NCBI GenBank assembly: GCA_002894685.1
Contig: NCRC01000003.1
Location: 62,001-126,000 of the forward strand
Source: Salinivenus lutea
GTDB taxonomy: Bacteria > Bacteroidota > Rhodothermia > Rhodothermales > Salinibacteraceae
Reading direction: 5' to 3'
DNA length: 64,000 bases
Shown piece after piece: positions 6,715 through 14,876 of this stretch (within the stretch, counting starts at the first letter, position 1; every line of letters begins with the position of its first letter). The position numbers and the translations under genes are program-made. The notes under the pieces were generated by a model, which was not told where the DNA came from, searched no databases, and worked only from the letters and a program-made list of their open reading frames with translations.

Positions 6715-9700
6715 ATGCCCTCCAGAGACGACACCGGCCCGTCGGGTTCGTCCGGCGATCCGCTTTCGGTTTTGCTAGTGGAAGACCACCCCGGAGATGC
6801 ACGTCTCATCCGGGAGTATCTTCGCGAGAGCCAGGCCGCGGTTCACCTTCGGTGGGAGCAGTCGCTTGACGTGGGGCTTGCGGCCCTCGACGACGAGCAG
6901 CCGGACGTCGTGGCCGTGGACCTCGGCCTTCCGGACAGCGAGGGACCCGCGACGGTGCGACGCTGCGCGGACGCGGCCCCGACGGTCCCGCTCGTGGTGC
7001 TGACCGGAGACACGACTTTCGATACCGCCCGGGAGGCGCAGGCGGCGGGGGCCGATCAGTTCCTCCGAAAGGATGAGCTGACGCCCACACTGCTGATCCG
7101 CACGCTCCGGTGGGCCGCCGCCCGGGCCGAAATGGAGGCCGAGCTGGGCCACCAGACGGACTGGATCAAGTCGATCGCCGAAAACGTGGCGGGGGGACTC
7201 TTTCGGTGTGTGTCCGACCAGGGCATTGCGTACGCCAATGAGGCCTTTGTGCGCATGCTGGGCTACGACACGGCCGAGGCCCTGCTGGGCACCGACTTGG
7301 CCGATCTGGGGGCGACCGCGAGGGCGACGGAGCGCCTGCGCACCTTTCAGCACGGCGACGACCTGCCCACGGACGTGGAGGTGGCGCTGACGCGGGCGGA
7401 CGGATCGACGTTCATGGGGCTGTTGAGGGGCGCCGTGGTCGAGGATGGCCACCGCGACACGACGTATCGGGACGGCGTCATCACAGACATCACCGATCGA
7501 AAACAGCGAACGGACCAGCTCCGCCTGCTGTCGGAGGCCATCGAGCAGACCAAGGAGGCCGTGCTCATCACCGAGGCGGCACCGCTGGACGATCCGGGGC
7601 CCCGCACCGTCTTCGTGAACGGGGCCTTTGAGGAGATGACAGGCTACGCCGAGGACGAGCTGGTCGGGCGCACGCCCCGGATCCTTCAGGGGCTCGAGAC
7701 GGACCGGGAGGTGCTCGATTCACTCCGGGCGGCCCTGGAGGCCGGGGAGGAGTGGGAGGGCGAGACCGTCAACTACCGAAAGGACGGGACGCCCTATCAG
7801 GTCCACTGGAACGTAACGCCGGTGCGCGGCCCGGCGGGAGAGGTCCGCTACTGGGTGTCGGTGCAGCGGGACGTGACCGATGAGCGGGAACGGGAGGCCG
7901 CCCGGCGGCGCGAGCGCAACCTTCTGGAGCAGACCCAGCACCTGGCGGGGGCGTGGGAGGCAAATGTGGACACGGGCGTGGTCGTCTGGTCGGACAAGGT
8001 GTACGACATCTTTGAGGTGCCGCCCGACGAGGAGCTCACCCTGGAGCGGGTGGCGCAGTTTTATTCGTCGACGGGCGGCACGACGCATCAGGAGGCGTTC
8101 GAGCAGTGCCTCCGGCACGGGGAGTCGTACGACCTGGAGCTCCCGATCGTGACGGCGGCGGGGACCGAGCGGTGGGTGCGGACGGTGGCGTCGCCGGTGG
8201 AATGGGAGGACGGGCGCGTGGTGACGGTGGCCGGGGCGGTGCAGGACATCACCGAGCGCGTGCGGGCCGAGAACACGCTTCGCGACCAAGAAGCCCGCCT
8301 CCGGGGCCTGGCCAATACGCTGCCGGGCGTTGTCTTTCAGTTTTACGTGCGCCCGGACGGGACGTACGGCAACTACTTTGTGAGCGAGGGGGCCGAAGAG
8401 ATTCTGGGCATTTCGTCCACGCCGGAGGGGTTTTACGACCGCTTTGTGGAGTGCATTCCGTCGCCGCACCGGGGGCGGTTTGAGGCGTCCGTCGAGAGGG
8501 CCGTGGAGGACCACGAGACGTGGCGCGTTGAGGTGCCGTTTCGGCGGCCCGACGGGGAGGTGATCTGGCTGCTTGGCCTGTCGACGCCGGAGCAGGCGGA
8601 GGGGGAGCTCGTGTTCAACGGGGTGCTCCTCGACATTGCCAACCGGAAGAGGGCGGAGCAGGCGCTTCAGGAGGAGCGAGACCGGTTCGTGACCCTGTTC
8701 AGCAACCTGCCAACGCCGGTCGTTCGGGGCACCGTGGGGGAGGGGAAAAACACCATCACCGTCACCGACGTCAACACCGCGTTCGAGCGGATCTTCGGGT
8801 ACGCGGCCGATACGATTCAGGGGGAGAAGCTGTGCGAGTTCATCCTGCCCTCGGATCAGGATACCGCCGTCGAGATCAATGAGGAGGTGATGGAGAAGGG
8901 CGCCCTTCAGCTGGAGGTGCGGCGCCGCACGGCCGATGGGGTGCGCGATTTTCAGTTGCAGGCCGCCTCGCGCGCTCGCCCCAACGGGCCGACGGAGATC
9001 TACGCCATGTACACGGACGTGACGGAGCAGAAGCACCGCGAACGCGAGCTGGAAGAGGCGAAGGAGGAGGCCGAGGCGGCGGCCCGCCTCAAGTCGGCGA
9101 TGCTTGCGAACATGAGCCACGAAATTCGCACGCCGCTGACGTCGATCATGGGGTTCGCCGACGTGCTGACGGAGGAGGGGGCGGAGGGGGACGTGCGCCG
9201 CTTTGCCCGGCTGATTGCGCAGAGCGGGCGCCGGCTGGAGAACACCCTGAGCTCGGTCCTGGCGCTTTCGAAGCTGGAGGCTGGCGTGTACGAGTTGGAC
9301 CGGGAGCGGGTGGACTTCGGGCAGGTGGTGGAGGAGACGGCCCGCATGCTGCACTCGCAGGCCGAGGCGGCGGGGCTCACGGTTCGGGTGCAGGTGCCCG
9401 ACGGCGGGGCGGAGGGGTGGTGGAATGAGGGGGCGCTGGGCCGCATCACGGAAAACCTGATGGAGAATGCGATCAAGTTTACGCCGGAGGGTGGGCACGT
9501 GGCCGTGCGGGTGGACGAGACGCCGGACACGACGGTGCTGGAGGTGTCGGACACGGGCATTGGGATGGACCCTACGCGCGTCTCGAGCCTCTTTCAGCCG
9601 TTTAAGCAGGAGTCCGAAGGCATGGAGCGGGAGTACGAGGGGGCCGGGCTCGGGCTGTCCATCGTGAAGCGCCTGACGGAGGCGCACGGGGGCACGGTGG

Positions 9701-9777
9701 ACGTGGAGACGGCGAAGGGAGAGGGCACCTGCTTTGTCGTCCGGTTGCCCCGGACGACGGAGGCGGCGCCTTCGTAA
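6715..9777 (+). CDS. Hybrid sensor histidine kinase: REC, about five PAS, HisKA, HATPase
   Basis: A 1020-residue cytosolic sensor kinase without membrane segments. The N-terminal receiver domain (about 17-135) has acidic residues E23/D24, phospho-acceptor D69 (AVDLGLPDS) and K119. About five PAS domains follow (roughly 150-265, 275-395, 405-520, 530-655, 665-780). The second carries GRTPRILQG, the LOV-like helix but without the photoactive cysteine. The HisKA box is ANMSHEIRTPL with H802, and the HATPase domain shows ENAIKF, DTGIGM and GAGLGLSIV. The N-terminal receiver suggests it is modulated by another kinase, perhaps its downstream neighbour (21-bp gap). PAS ligands cannot be inferred. 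Confidence 0.93.
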   Translation: MPSRDDTGPSGSSGDPLSVLLVEDHPGDARLIREYLRESQAAVHLRWEQSLDVGLAALDDEQPDVVAVDLGLPDSEGPATVRRCADAAPTVPLVVLTGDTTFDTAREAQAAGADQFLRKDELTPTLLIRTLRWAAARAEMEAELGHQTDWIKSIAENVAGGLFRCVSDQGIAYANEAFVRMLGYDTAEALLGTDLADLGATARATERLRTFQHGDDLPTDVEVALTRADGSTFMGLLRGAVVEDGHRDTTYRDGVITDITDRKQRTDQLRLLSEAIEQTKEAVLITEAAPLDDPGPRTVFVNGAFEEMTGYAEDELVGRTPRILQGLETDREVLDSLRAALEAGEEWEGETVNYRKDGTPYQVHWNVTPVRGPAGEVRYWVSVQRDVTDEREREAARRRERNLLEQTQHLAGAWEANVDTGVVVWSDKVYDIFEVPPDEELTLERVAQFYSSTGGTTHQEAFEQCLRHGESYDLELPIVTAAGTERWVRTVASPVEWEDGRVVTVAGAVQDITERVRAENTLRDQEARLRGLANTLPGVVFQFYVRPDGTYGNYFVSEGAEEILGISSTPEGFYDRFVECIPSPHRGRFEASVERAVEDHETWRVEVPFRRPDGEVIWLLGLSTPEQAEGELVFNGVLLDIANRKRAEQALQEERDRFVTLFSNLPTPVVRGTVGEGKNTITVTDVNTAFERIFGYAADTIQGEKLCEFILPSDQDTAVEINEEVMEKGALQLEVRRRTADGVRDFQLQAASRARPNGPTEIYAMYTDVTEQKHRERELEEAKEEAEAAARLKSAMLANMSHEIRTPLTSIMGFADVLTEEGAEGDVRRFARLIAQSGRRLENTLSSVLALSKLEAGVYELDRERVDFGQVVEETARMLHSQAEAAGLTVRVQVPDGGAEGWWNEGALGRITENLMENAIKFTPEGGHVAVRVDETPDTTVLEVSDTGIGMDPTRVSSLFQPFKQESEGMEREYEGAGLGLSIVKRLTEAHGGTVDVETAKGEGTCFVVRLPRTTEAAPS

Positions 9778-9797
9778 GGAGGCACCGCACCCGGTCG

Positions 9798-10934
9798 ATG
9801 TTGCACAGCAAACACACGGACATGCCCCCGACACAGGATGAACCCGCCGTGGAGGCGTCACAGATCGTCGACACCCTCCACGAACCCCTCCTCGTCCTCG
9901 ACGCCGACCTGCAGATCCGACAGGCCAACCCGGCCTTCTACGAGGCCTTTGCGCCCCCCTCGGACGACGTGATCGGGGCCTCGCTGTTCGACCTCGGCGG
10001 GGGGCACTTTCGGGTGCCGGCCCTGCGGGAGCGGCTGGAGGCGGTGGCCGCCGACGGGGACGCGTTCACGGGCCTGGAGATCGATCAGCCGTTCGAGGGC
10101 CTGGGCCGCCGGGTCCTCCGCCTCAACGGGCGGCGCCTCGTGGGGCAGGGCGCAGACTCCATCCACATCCTCCTGGCCATCGAGGACATCACCGAGCAGC
10201 ACGAGCTGGAGGAGAAGCTGCGCCGCCACGCCCGCGAGCTGGAGCGCTCCAACGCCGACCTGGAGGAGTTCGCCTACGCGGCCTCGCACGACCTCCAGGA
10301 GCCGCTCCGCATGGTGGCCAGCTACCTGCAGCTGCTGGAGCGCCGCTACGCCGACGACCTCGACGAGACGGCGCGCGAGTTTATCGGGTACGCGGTGGAC
10401 GGCGCCCAGCGCATGAAGAGCCTCATCAACAGCCTGCTGCACTACTCGCGCGTGGGGCGAAAGGAGGGCGAGTTCCAGGAGGTGGACCTGAGCACACTCG
10501 TCGACGAGATCATCGAGGACCTGGAGCGCCGCATCGACGAAACCGGGGCGACGGTGACGCGCGACCCGCTGCCGACGGTCTACGGCGTGCCCGAGCAGCT
10601 GCGGCGCGTATTTCAGAACCTGATCGAAAACGCCCTCACGTACCACGGCGAGGCCCCGCCCGTCATTCATGTGGACGGCCGGCCCGAGAACGGGGGCGGC
10701 CACGTCACCGTTCGCGACGAGGGGCCGGGCATCCCGCCGGAGGGCCAGGACAAGATCTTCCGCATCTTTAAGCAACTCGACCCCCACGGCACCGGCCACG
10801 ACGGGAGTGGCATGGGCCTCTCCATTACCCGGAAGATCGTCGAGCGCCACGACGGCGACATCTGGGTCGAGTCCGCCCCGGGCGAGGGCGCCACCTTTCA
10901 CGTGACCCTTCACCTCACCCCCACTGCATCGTGA
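9798..10934 (+). CDS. PAS sensor histidine kinase, Cph1-like kinase core
   Basis: A 378-residue soluble kinase. A single PAS domain (about 20-132) is followed by a coiled linker ([23 protein letters not shown]) and a HisKA box [15 protein letters not shown] with H164, which is the bacteriophytochrome-type subgroup. The HATPase domain has [19 protein letters not shown] and [18 protein letters not shown]. No GAF/PHY chromophore module is present, so despite the phytochrome-type core it is not a phytochrome. The stop codon overlaps the GTG start of the receiver gene by 4 nt (GTGA), strong evidence for translational coupling and a cognate pair. An alternative start is ATG 9822. Confidence 0.92.
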   Translation: MLHSKHTDMPPTQDEPAVEASQIVDTLHEPLLVLDADLQIRQANPAFYEAFAPPSDDVIGASLFDLGGGHFRVPALRERLEAVAADGDAFTGLEIDQPFEGLGRRVLRLNGRRLVGQGADSIHILLAIEDITEQHELEEKLRRHARELERSNADLEEFAYAASHDLQEPLRMVASYLQLLERRYADDLDETAREFIGYAVDGAQRMKSLINSLLHYSRVGRKEGEFQEVDLSTLVDEIIEDLERRIDETGATVTRDPLPTVYGVPEQLRRVFQNLIENALTYHGEAPPVIHVDGRPENGGGHVTVRDEGPGIPPEGQDKIFRIFKQLDPHGTGHDGSGMGLSITRKIVERHDGDIWVESAPGEGATFHVTLHLTPTAS

Positions 10935-11413
10935 CTGAGACCCCTTCGAGGCGTCCGGCCCGCATCCTCCTCGTGGAGGACAACCCGGCGGACGTGCGTC
11001 TGACCCGCGAAATGCTCGCGGAGGCAAAGATCCGAAACGACCTGCTGGTGGCCGAGACGGCCGAGGAGGCGGAAACCTACCTCGGGCTCGGCGACGAGCC
11101 GGGGGAGCCGCCTCCCGACCTGGTGCTGCTGGACCTGGACCTGCCGGTGAAGAGTGGGCACGACCTGCTCGACGAGATGAAGTCGGCCCCCGACCTGCGC
11201 CGCGTGCCGGTGGTGATCCTCACCAGCTCGGAGGCGGAGCAGGACGTGGTCAAAAGCTACGACCTGCACGCCAACGCGTACGTCACCAAGCCGGTGGACC
11301 TCGACGAGGTCGCCAAGATTGTGCGGTCGATCGACGAGTTTTGGCTCCAGGTGGTGCGCCTCCCCACAGAGGACGGCCGCGGATCGGGGGCCTACGGGGC
11401 GGACGATGGATAG
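10931..11413 (+). CDS. Single-domain response regulator, Rcp1-like
   Basis: A 160-residue receiver protein without an output domain. It has E16/D17 ([17 protein letters not shown]), phospho-acceptor D68 (LVLLDLDLP), the TSS motif (98-100) and K120 (VTKPVDLDE). The insertion between beta-3 and the acceptor ([18 protein letters not shown]) and the EDNPAD start are typical of Rcp1-type regulators that partner phytochrome-like kinases. The GTG start overlaps the TGA of the upstream kinase. A possible role is phosphotransfer to, or competition with, the receiver domain of the 1020-residue kinase; this is inference. Confidence 0.92.
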   Translation: MTETPSRRPARILLVEDNPADVRLTREMLAEAKIRNDLLVAETAEEAETYLGLGDEPGEPPPDLVLLDLDLPVKSGHDLLDEMKSAPDLRRVPVVILTSSEAEQDVVKSYDLHANAYVTKPVDLDEVAKIVRSIDEFWLQVVRLPTEDGRGSGAYGADDG

Positions 11414-11472
11414 TCTGACCGCCGCCTCCGTACACGGGGGGCAATGATCCCCAAATCATCTCTCGCCACGCC

Positions 11473-11751
11473 ATGTCGATGGATTCCCTTGACGCTTCGC
11501 CCGACCGTTCCGCGGACGAGCACTATCAGAAGTGGAAAACCCTGGCCCCGCTCGGCCTCGTGGCCGTGGGGCTGGGCGCCAGCGGCGTCGGCCAGTCCAC
11601 CCTTATGAAAGGCGACGAGGACACTGCGACCTGGAAATGGGTGGCCGCCGGCACCGCCAGCCTCGCCGTGCTGAACGCGGGGCTGTGCCTCTTCGGCGAC
11701 GCCGTGAAGCACCGTGCCCTGTACGAGTGGACGTCGGAGGCGGACGCATAA
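11473..11751 (+). CDS. Small membrane protein, unknown
   Basis: A 92-residue protein with an acidic, hydrophilic N-terminus (MSMDSLDASPDRSADEHYQKW) and two hydrophobic segments (about 27-45 and 56-74). It looks like a two-helix inner-membrane hairpin. No family recognised. It begins 59 bp after the receiver gene on the same strand and may belong to that operon. Confidence 0.6.
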   Translation: MSMDSLDASPDRSADEHYQKWKTLAPLGLVAVGLGASGVGQSTLMKGDEDTATWKWVAAGTASLAVLNAGLCLFGDAVKHRALYEWTSEADA

Positions 11752-11758
11752 CGGCGAT

Positions 11759-11790
11759 CGCCCTGCCCGCCGGGGCCGTGGGGCAGGGCG
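11759..11790 (+). terminator. Strong hairpin after the signalling cluster
   Basis: Perfect 10-bp stem CGCCCTGCCC (11759-11768) with GGGCAGGGCG (11781-11790), 7 bp beyond the stop of the small membrane protein. No T-run follows, so it is a weak intrinsic terminator or an mRNA 3' stabiliser. Confidence 0.45.
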
Positions 11791-11803
11791 CCTGCGGGCG
11801 ACA

Positions 11804-11830
11804 TAAAAAAAGCCCGGCGGGGGCCGAGCT
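11804..11830 (-). terminator. Reverse-strand terminator-like hairpin with T-run, orphan
   Basis: Read on the reverse strand, GCTCGGC and GCCGGGC form a 7-bp stem with a C-rich loop, followed by seven T residues. No intact reverse-strand gene ends here now; the adjacent DNA to the right is a degraded island, so it may be left from a lost gene. Confidence 0.4.
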
Positions 11831-12055
11831 GAAAACTCACGACTGCATGTCCACTCACTAATGTACGAAAATCGACCCCCGGGGTGTCAAGGGAAAAGTA
11901 TGACGGAAATGTAATTCGTTGCGGAGTCGGCGCACGAATCAATCTCGCCACCCCCCGGCCCCCTCTCGTCCCGGCGGCTGCCCTCGACCCGCGTGTCAGC
12001 GGAGGGCATCGCCGCCGTCCACGGCCGTTCTCGCCTCACGGCCCCCCTGTCCCGC

Positions 12056-12411
12056 ATGACTGTCGACGTCTTTATCGACCGCTGGACATCCTCCGGCGCC
12101 TCCGAGCACGGCAACGAACAGCTCTTTCTGAGCGAACTCTGCGACCTGCCCGACGTGCCGCCGCCCGACCCCGCCGGGCCCAGCGACTGTAAGACCCGCG
12201 CCCAGGCCGTCCGCGCCGTCATAACCCACGCCGAGGAGCTGCTCACCGTCGAACAGGTCGCCCCGCACGTCCACCGCGCCCTGAGCGAATGCTGATGAGC
12301 GAGGAAGTAGTTTCAGACTGCGCCCGCCGCTCCGACGTGCGGGACCTGCTGAAGACCCTGGCCGCGCTGGGGCACGTGGAGGCGACTGCCGATGGGACGT
12401 ACGCGACATAA
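12056..12411 (+). pseudogene. Internally deleted MmeI-like DNA methyltransferase remnant
   Basis: The frame from ATG 12056 begins MTVDVFIDRWTSSGASE and continues NEQLFLSELCDLPDVPPPDPAG. This is very like the first 40 residues of large class I DNA methyltransferases of the MmeI/YeeA type (FIxRWxxSGxxERxNxQxFLxELCDLLGVPxPxPA). It then jumps straight to sequence resembling the C-terminal helical end of the same proteins (RAQAVRAVITHAEELLTVEQVAPH), stops at 12293-12295, and resumes from an overlapping ATG (12295) as SDVRDLLKTLAALGHVEATADGTYAT. The whole catalytic centre, expected to be several hundred residues, is missing. The identification rests on remembered family consensus. It marks the left side of the ATPase/PIN cassette. 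Confidence 0.65.
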
Positions 12412-12486
12412 GCAAGGCATCAACAAGCTGAATCGGACGGCGTAGACGAATAACCTATCATTCCTCCGGATCGCAGCCGAACGGCC

Positions 12487-13767
12487 ATGTTTAGCGAATT
12501 TCGGTACGAGAATTTTAAGAGCTATAAGGGTGCTGCATTTCCCCTCGCTCCACTCACACTTCTCATCGGGAGAAATGCGTCGGGGAAAAGCAATGCTCTG
12601 GAGGGGATTCGGTTTTTAGGTACGCTCGTGCAAGGCCCACAGCTAGATAGCGGTCTTCAGGCGGTTCAAGAAGAGGAACTACCGATTCGCGGGACACACA
12701 ATTCCCTCGGCTATCACGGTGTCAGTGAATTCACCCTCGGGTGTACTCTTTCGGACCCGCAGCAGTGGAGTCATTTTGATGTCACTTTGCACTCGGAGGA
12801 AGGGCAGCTTACGATCTCTGGAGAGCGGATATACGGCGAAGGCTCAAACGTCCCGCTCTACGAGGTGGTGGATTCGGAGCAGGCACGTCAAGGAGAAGTT
12901 ATGGTCGCATATAATAACTTTGCTCGTGGGGGCAGAAAACCACGTATTGCCTGTTCGAATCGGCGGGCGATTCTTACGCAACTAGACACGCCGTCTCGGT
13001 TCACGACGGAGGAGTCAAAAGAGCAAATCCCGAATGCAACGGAGACCTTTCGGGAGGCCCTTCAGAAGATTCTGTTTCTGGATCTCAATCCTCATCGAAT
13101 GCGAGAGTACAGCTTTACGAATGAGGACATGCTCCGGAGAGACGGACGAAACCTGTCCGGGGTACTGTACAACCTGACCAAGCAAGGGCTCGAGGAGGAG
13201 TTGATCGATTTCGTGAAGTCCCTCCCCGAGCAGGATTTCCAGGAGTTGGGGTTCATCAAGACGCCTCGCGGAGAAGTCATGCTGGAATTGACCGAGTCGT
13301 TTGGGGGGCGGGAGGAGACCTGGGATGCGGATACACTTTCGGATGGAACCCTCCGCGTCTTGGCCGTGGGGGCCGCTGTGCTCTCTGCTCCGGAGGGCTC
13401 CTTGATCGCTATCGAGGAAATCGATAACGGGGTACACCCGAGCCGAGCAGGAATGCTTCTCGAAAGCATCCAGCGCATTGCCCAGGAACGAAATCTCCGC
13501 GTCATTCTCACGAGCCACAACCCTGCGCTTCTCGATTCACTTCCTGACGCCTCCGTACCGCACGTGGTTTGTTGCTATCGCGATCCGGACGAAGGCGATA
13601 GTCGACTCATTAGACTTGAGGACTTGCAAAAGTATCCGGATCTCGTGGCTCGTGGGCCCCTCGGCCGTCTCATGACGCGCGGCATCATTGAGCAGTATTT
13701 GCATGATCAGTCGGATCCGGAAGAACAGCGGAAGAAGGATAAGGCGTGGCTCGAATCAGTGAAGTGA
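12487..13767 (+). CDS. AAA_21/OLD-like ATPase of a putative conflict system
   Basis: A 426-residue SMC/ABC-like ATPase with no membrane or nuclease domain visible. It starts MFSEFRYENFKSYKGAAFPL, as AAA_21/AAA_15 proteins do. Walker A is GRNASGKS (28-35), the ABC-like signature LSDGT (284-288), Walker B LIAIEEIDNG (306-315) and the switch histidine in TSHNPALLDSL (342-352). A long insertion between Walker A and the signature is typical of OLD-type ATPases. Stand-alone members of this family act with a toxic nuclease partner in several phage-defence systems (for example PARIS, or AbiL-type pairs). Here the next gene encodes a PIN-like nuclease 53 bp downstream. Codon use is less GC-biased than in core genes around it, and the gene is flanked by pseudogenes, both pointing to horizontal transfer. 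Confidence 0.88.
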   Translation: MFSEFRYENFKSYKGAAFPLAPLTLLIGRNASGKSNALEGIRFLGTLVQGPQLDSGLQAVQEEELPIRGTHNSLGYHGVSEFTLGCTLSDPQQWSHFDVTLHSEEGQLTISGERIYGEGSNVPLYEVVDSEQARQGEVMVAYNNFARGGRKPRIACSNRRAILTQLDTPSRFTTEESKEQIPNATETFREALQKILFLDLNPHRMREYSFTNEDMLRRDGRNLSGVLYNLTKQGLEEELIDFVKSLPEQDFQELGFIKTPRGEVMLELTESFGGREETWDADTLSDGTLRVLAVGAAVLSAPEGSLIAIEEIDNGVHPSRAGMLLESIQRIAQERNLRVILTSHNPALLDSLPDASVPHVVCCYRDPDEGDSRLIRLEDLQKYPDLVARGPLGRLMTRGIIEQYLHDQSDPEEQRKKDKAWLESVK

Positions 13768-13820
13768 TCGTTCTCTGGTTTTTGGGATCGCGCCTCCGTC
13801 TGGATGAAGTCACCTCAACA

Positions 13821-14285
13821 ATGAGCATTTGTATCGTTGACACCTCTGTTTTCTGCAACATTCTTGAGGTGCCGAATCTTTGCGGAGATCGGGATCAGGT
13901 TCTTAATCGACTCGAAGAACTGATTGAAGACGGAGCGACCCTATTGCTTCCTCTCGCGACCATCTACGAAACGGGCAACCACATCGCCCAGAACGGCGAT
14001 GGTCGCCAACGGCGGGATGCCGCCGAACGGTTCCAGACTCAGGTCGATTTGGCCCTGCAAGGGGAAAATCCGTTCACACCCACCGATATTAACGAGGAGG
14101 ATGAGCTTCGACAATGGCTGACACAATTTCCCGATTACGCCGAGCAAGAGGTAGGCTTCGGGGATATGTCCATTGTTGAGGCCTTCAACGACGAGTGCGA
14201 TCGCCATCCCTCTCGCCGAGTGTTCATTTGGTCGCTCGACAGCGATTTGTCAAGTTACGACCGAGAACCGGAGATCGGAAATTGA
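13821..14285 (+). CDS. PIN-like domain nuclease, partner of the ATPase
   Basis: A 154-residue protein with the acidic residues of a PIN domain in the right order: D7 (MSICIVDTSVF), E50 (LLLPLATIYETGNHI), D115 (VGFGDMSIVEAF) and D140/D142 (FIWSLDSDLSSYD). PIN domains are Mg-dependent RNases, often toxins. The frame is open back to 13746, but ATG 13821 gives the normal PIN N-terminus with the first Asp at position 7, and no PIN-like sequence precedes it. It follows the ATPase gene by 53 bp on the same strand. No antitoxin-like gene is adjacent, so the ATPase is the likely regulator. The pairing of an OLD-like ATPase with a PIN nuclease, rather than a TOPRIM or RloB-type partner, is the notable point. 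Confidence 0.75.
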   Translation: MSICIVDTSVFCNILEVPNLCGDRDQVLNRLEELIEDGATLLLPLATIYETGNHIAQNGDGRQRRDAAERFQTQVDLALQGENPFTPTDINEEDELRQWLTQFPDYAEQEVGFGDMSIVEAFNDECDRHPSRRVFIWSLDSDLSSYDREPEIGN

Positions 14286-14435
14286 GAGCTTTCATGAGTA
14301 GCCGTGAAGGAGAAAGAGGGGCAGACGCCCAAGACGTACGGAGGAGCCGCTGAGGGGCACGCTTGTCCGAAGCGTCTGGATGATCCGAACAGGCGAATCG
14401 CTTCCACGACCTGTCACGGCGTGTCCAATCGATTG

Positions 14436-14706
14436 ATGGATGAACTCGACCGCTTCGTACTGACGGACGACCTTCCCGACCCATGGCCTGAGCGCCGGAG
14501 ATTTGGGAACCATCGTGATGGTGCATCAACCCGGGGACGACTATACAGGGCCCGACGGGTACACGGCCGAGTTCACGTACCTAACCGGCGAGACCCGGGC
14601 AGTGGTGGACCTTCGTCCCAATCAGGTGCGCCCGGCGGGGGCAGTGGAACGCGTGTCGTGCTTCGTTCAACCAGTCGCCCCCGCACGTCCACCGCGCGCT
14701 TACTGA
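14436..14706 (+). pseudogene. Frameshifted DUF4926 protein
   Basis: Read from ATG 14436 the first part is MDELDRFVLTDDLPD. After an extra C in the CCC run at 14480-14482 the sequence continues in the next frame as HGLSAGDLGTIVMVHQPG, followed by YTAEFTYLTGETRAVVDLRPNQVRP. Together these make a typical DUF4926 protein (xLxDLPEHGLxxGDxGTIVxVYxPG...AVVxLxxxQxRP). DUF4926 proteins are about 65-80 residues, of unknown function, and commonly found next to small toxin-like genes such as DUF6883. The 3' end runs straight into a methyltransferase-like remnant. The single-base insertion makes the gene non-functional unless it is a sequencing error. Confidence 0.65.
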
Positions 14707-14820
14707 GCAAGAGCGAAGGAGGACGTAATTTCAGGTTTGCACCCTGACCGAACGGTAGCGGACGTTGTTTTCGATTGTGCCCCGTCCGACGTGCATGATC
14801 TGCTAAAGGCATTGGCGCCC
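14670..14820 (+). pseudogene. Second decayed copy of the methyltransferase C-terminal end
   Basis: A 19-bp block (14679-14697) is identical to 12261-12279 in the left remnant and encodes the same PHVHRAL segment followed by T/S-E. About 90 bp later, TCCGACGTGC (14785-14794) matches 12331-12340. The surrounding sequence reads ADVVFDCAPSDVHDLLKALAPRG, against EEVVSDCARRSDVRDLLKTLAALG in the left copy. Several frameshifts or stops interrupt it. It thus duplicates the left remnant on the other side of the ATPase/PIN cassette, in the same orientation. Confidence 0.6.
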
Positions 14821-14876
14821 AGAGGGGCAGCGGAGAGCCGTGCGTCATTTCCCCGGCGGTCCGCAGAGTTGGGGGC

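Noticed and set aside
7261..7740. LOV photoreceptor domain in the large kinase
   Set aside because: The second PAS has GRTPRILQ where a LOV domain needs GRNCRFLQ; the photoactive cysteine is absent.
9798..10934. Phytochrome (Cph1) assignment for the PAS kinase
   Set aside because: Only the HisKA/HATPase core and the Rcp1-like neighbour resemble Cph1; there is no GAF/PHY module or chromophore cysteine.
14304..14747. 147-residue forward frame in the island
   Set aside because: It crosses the DUF4926 remnant in a frame that gives low-complexity Arg/Gly/Ser sequence; the recognisable peptides are in other frames.
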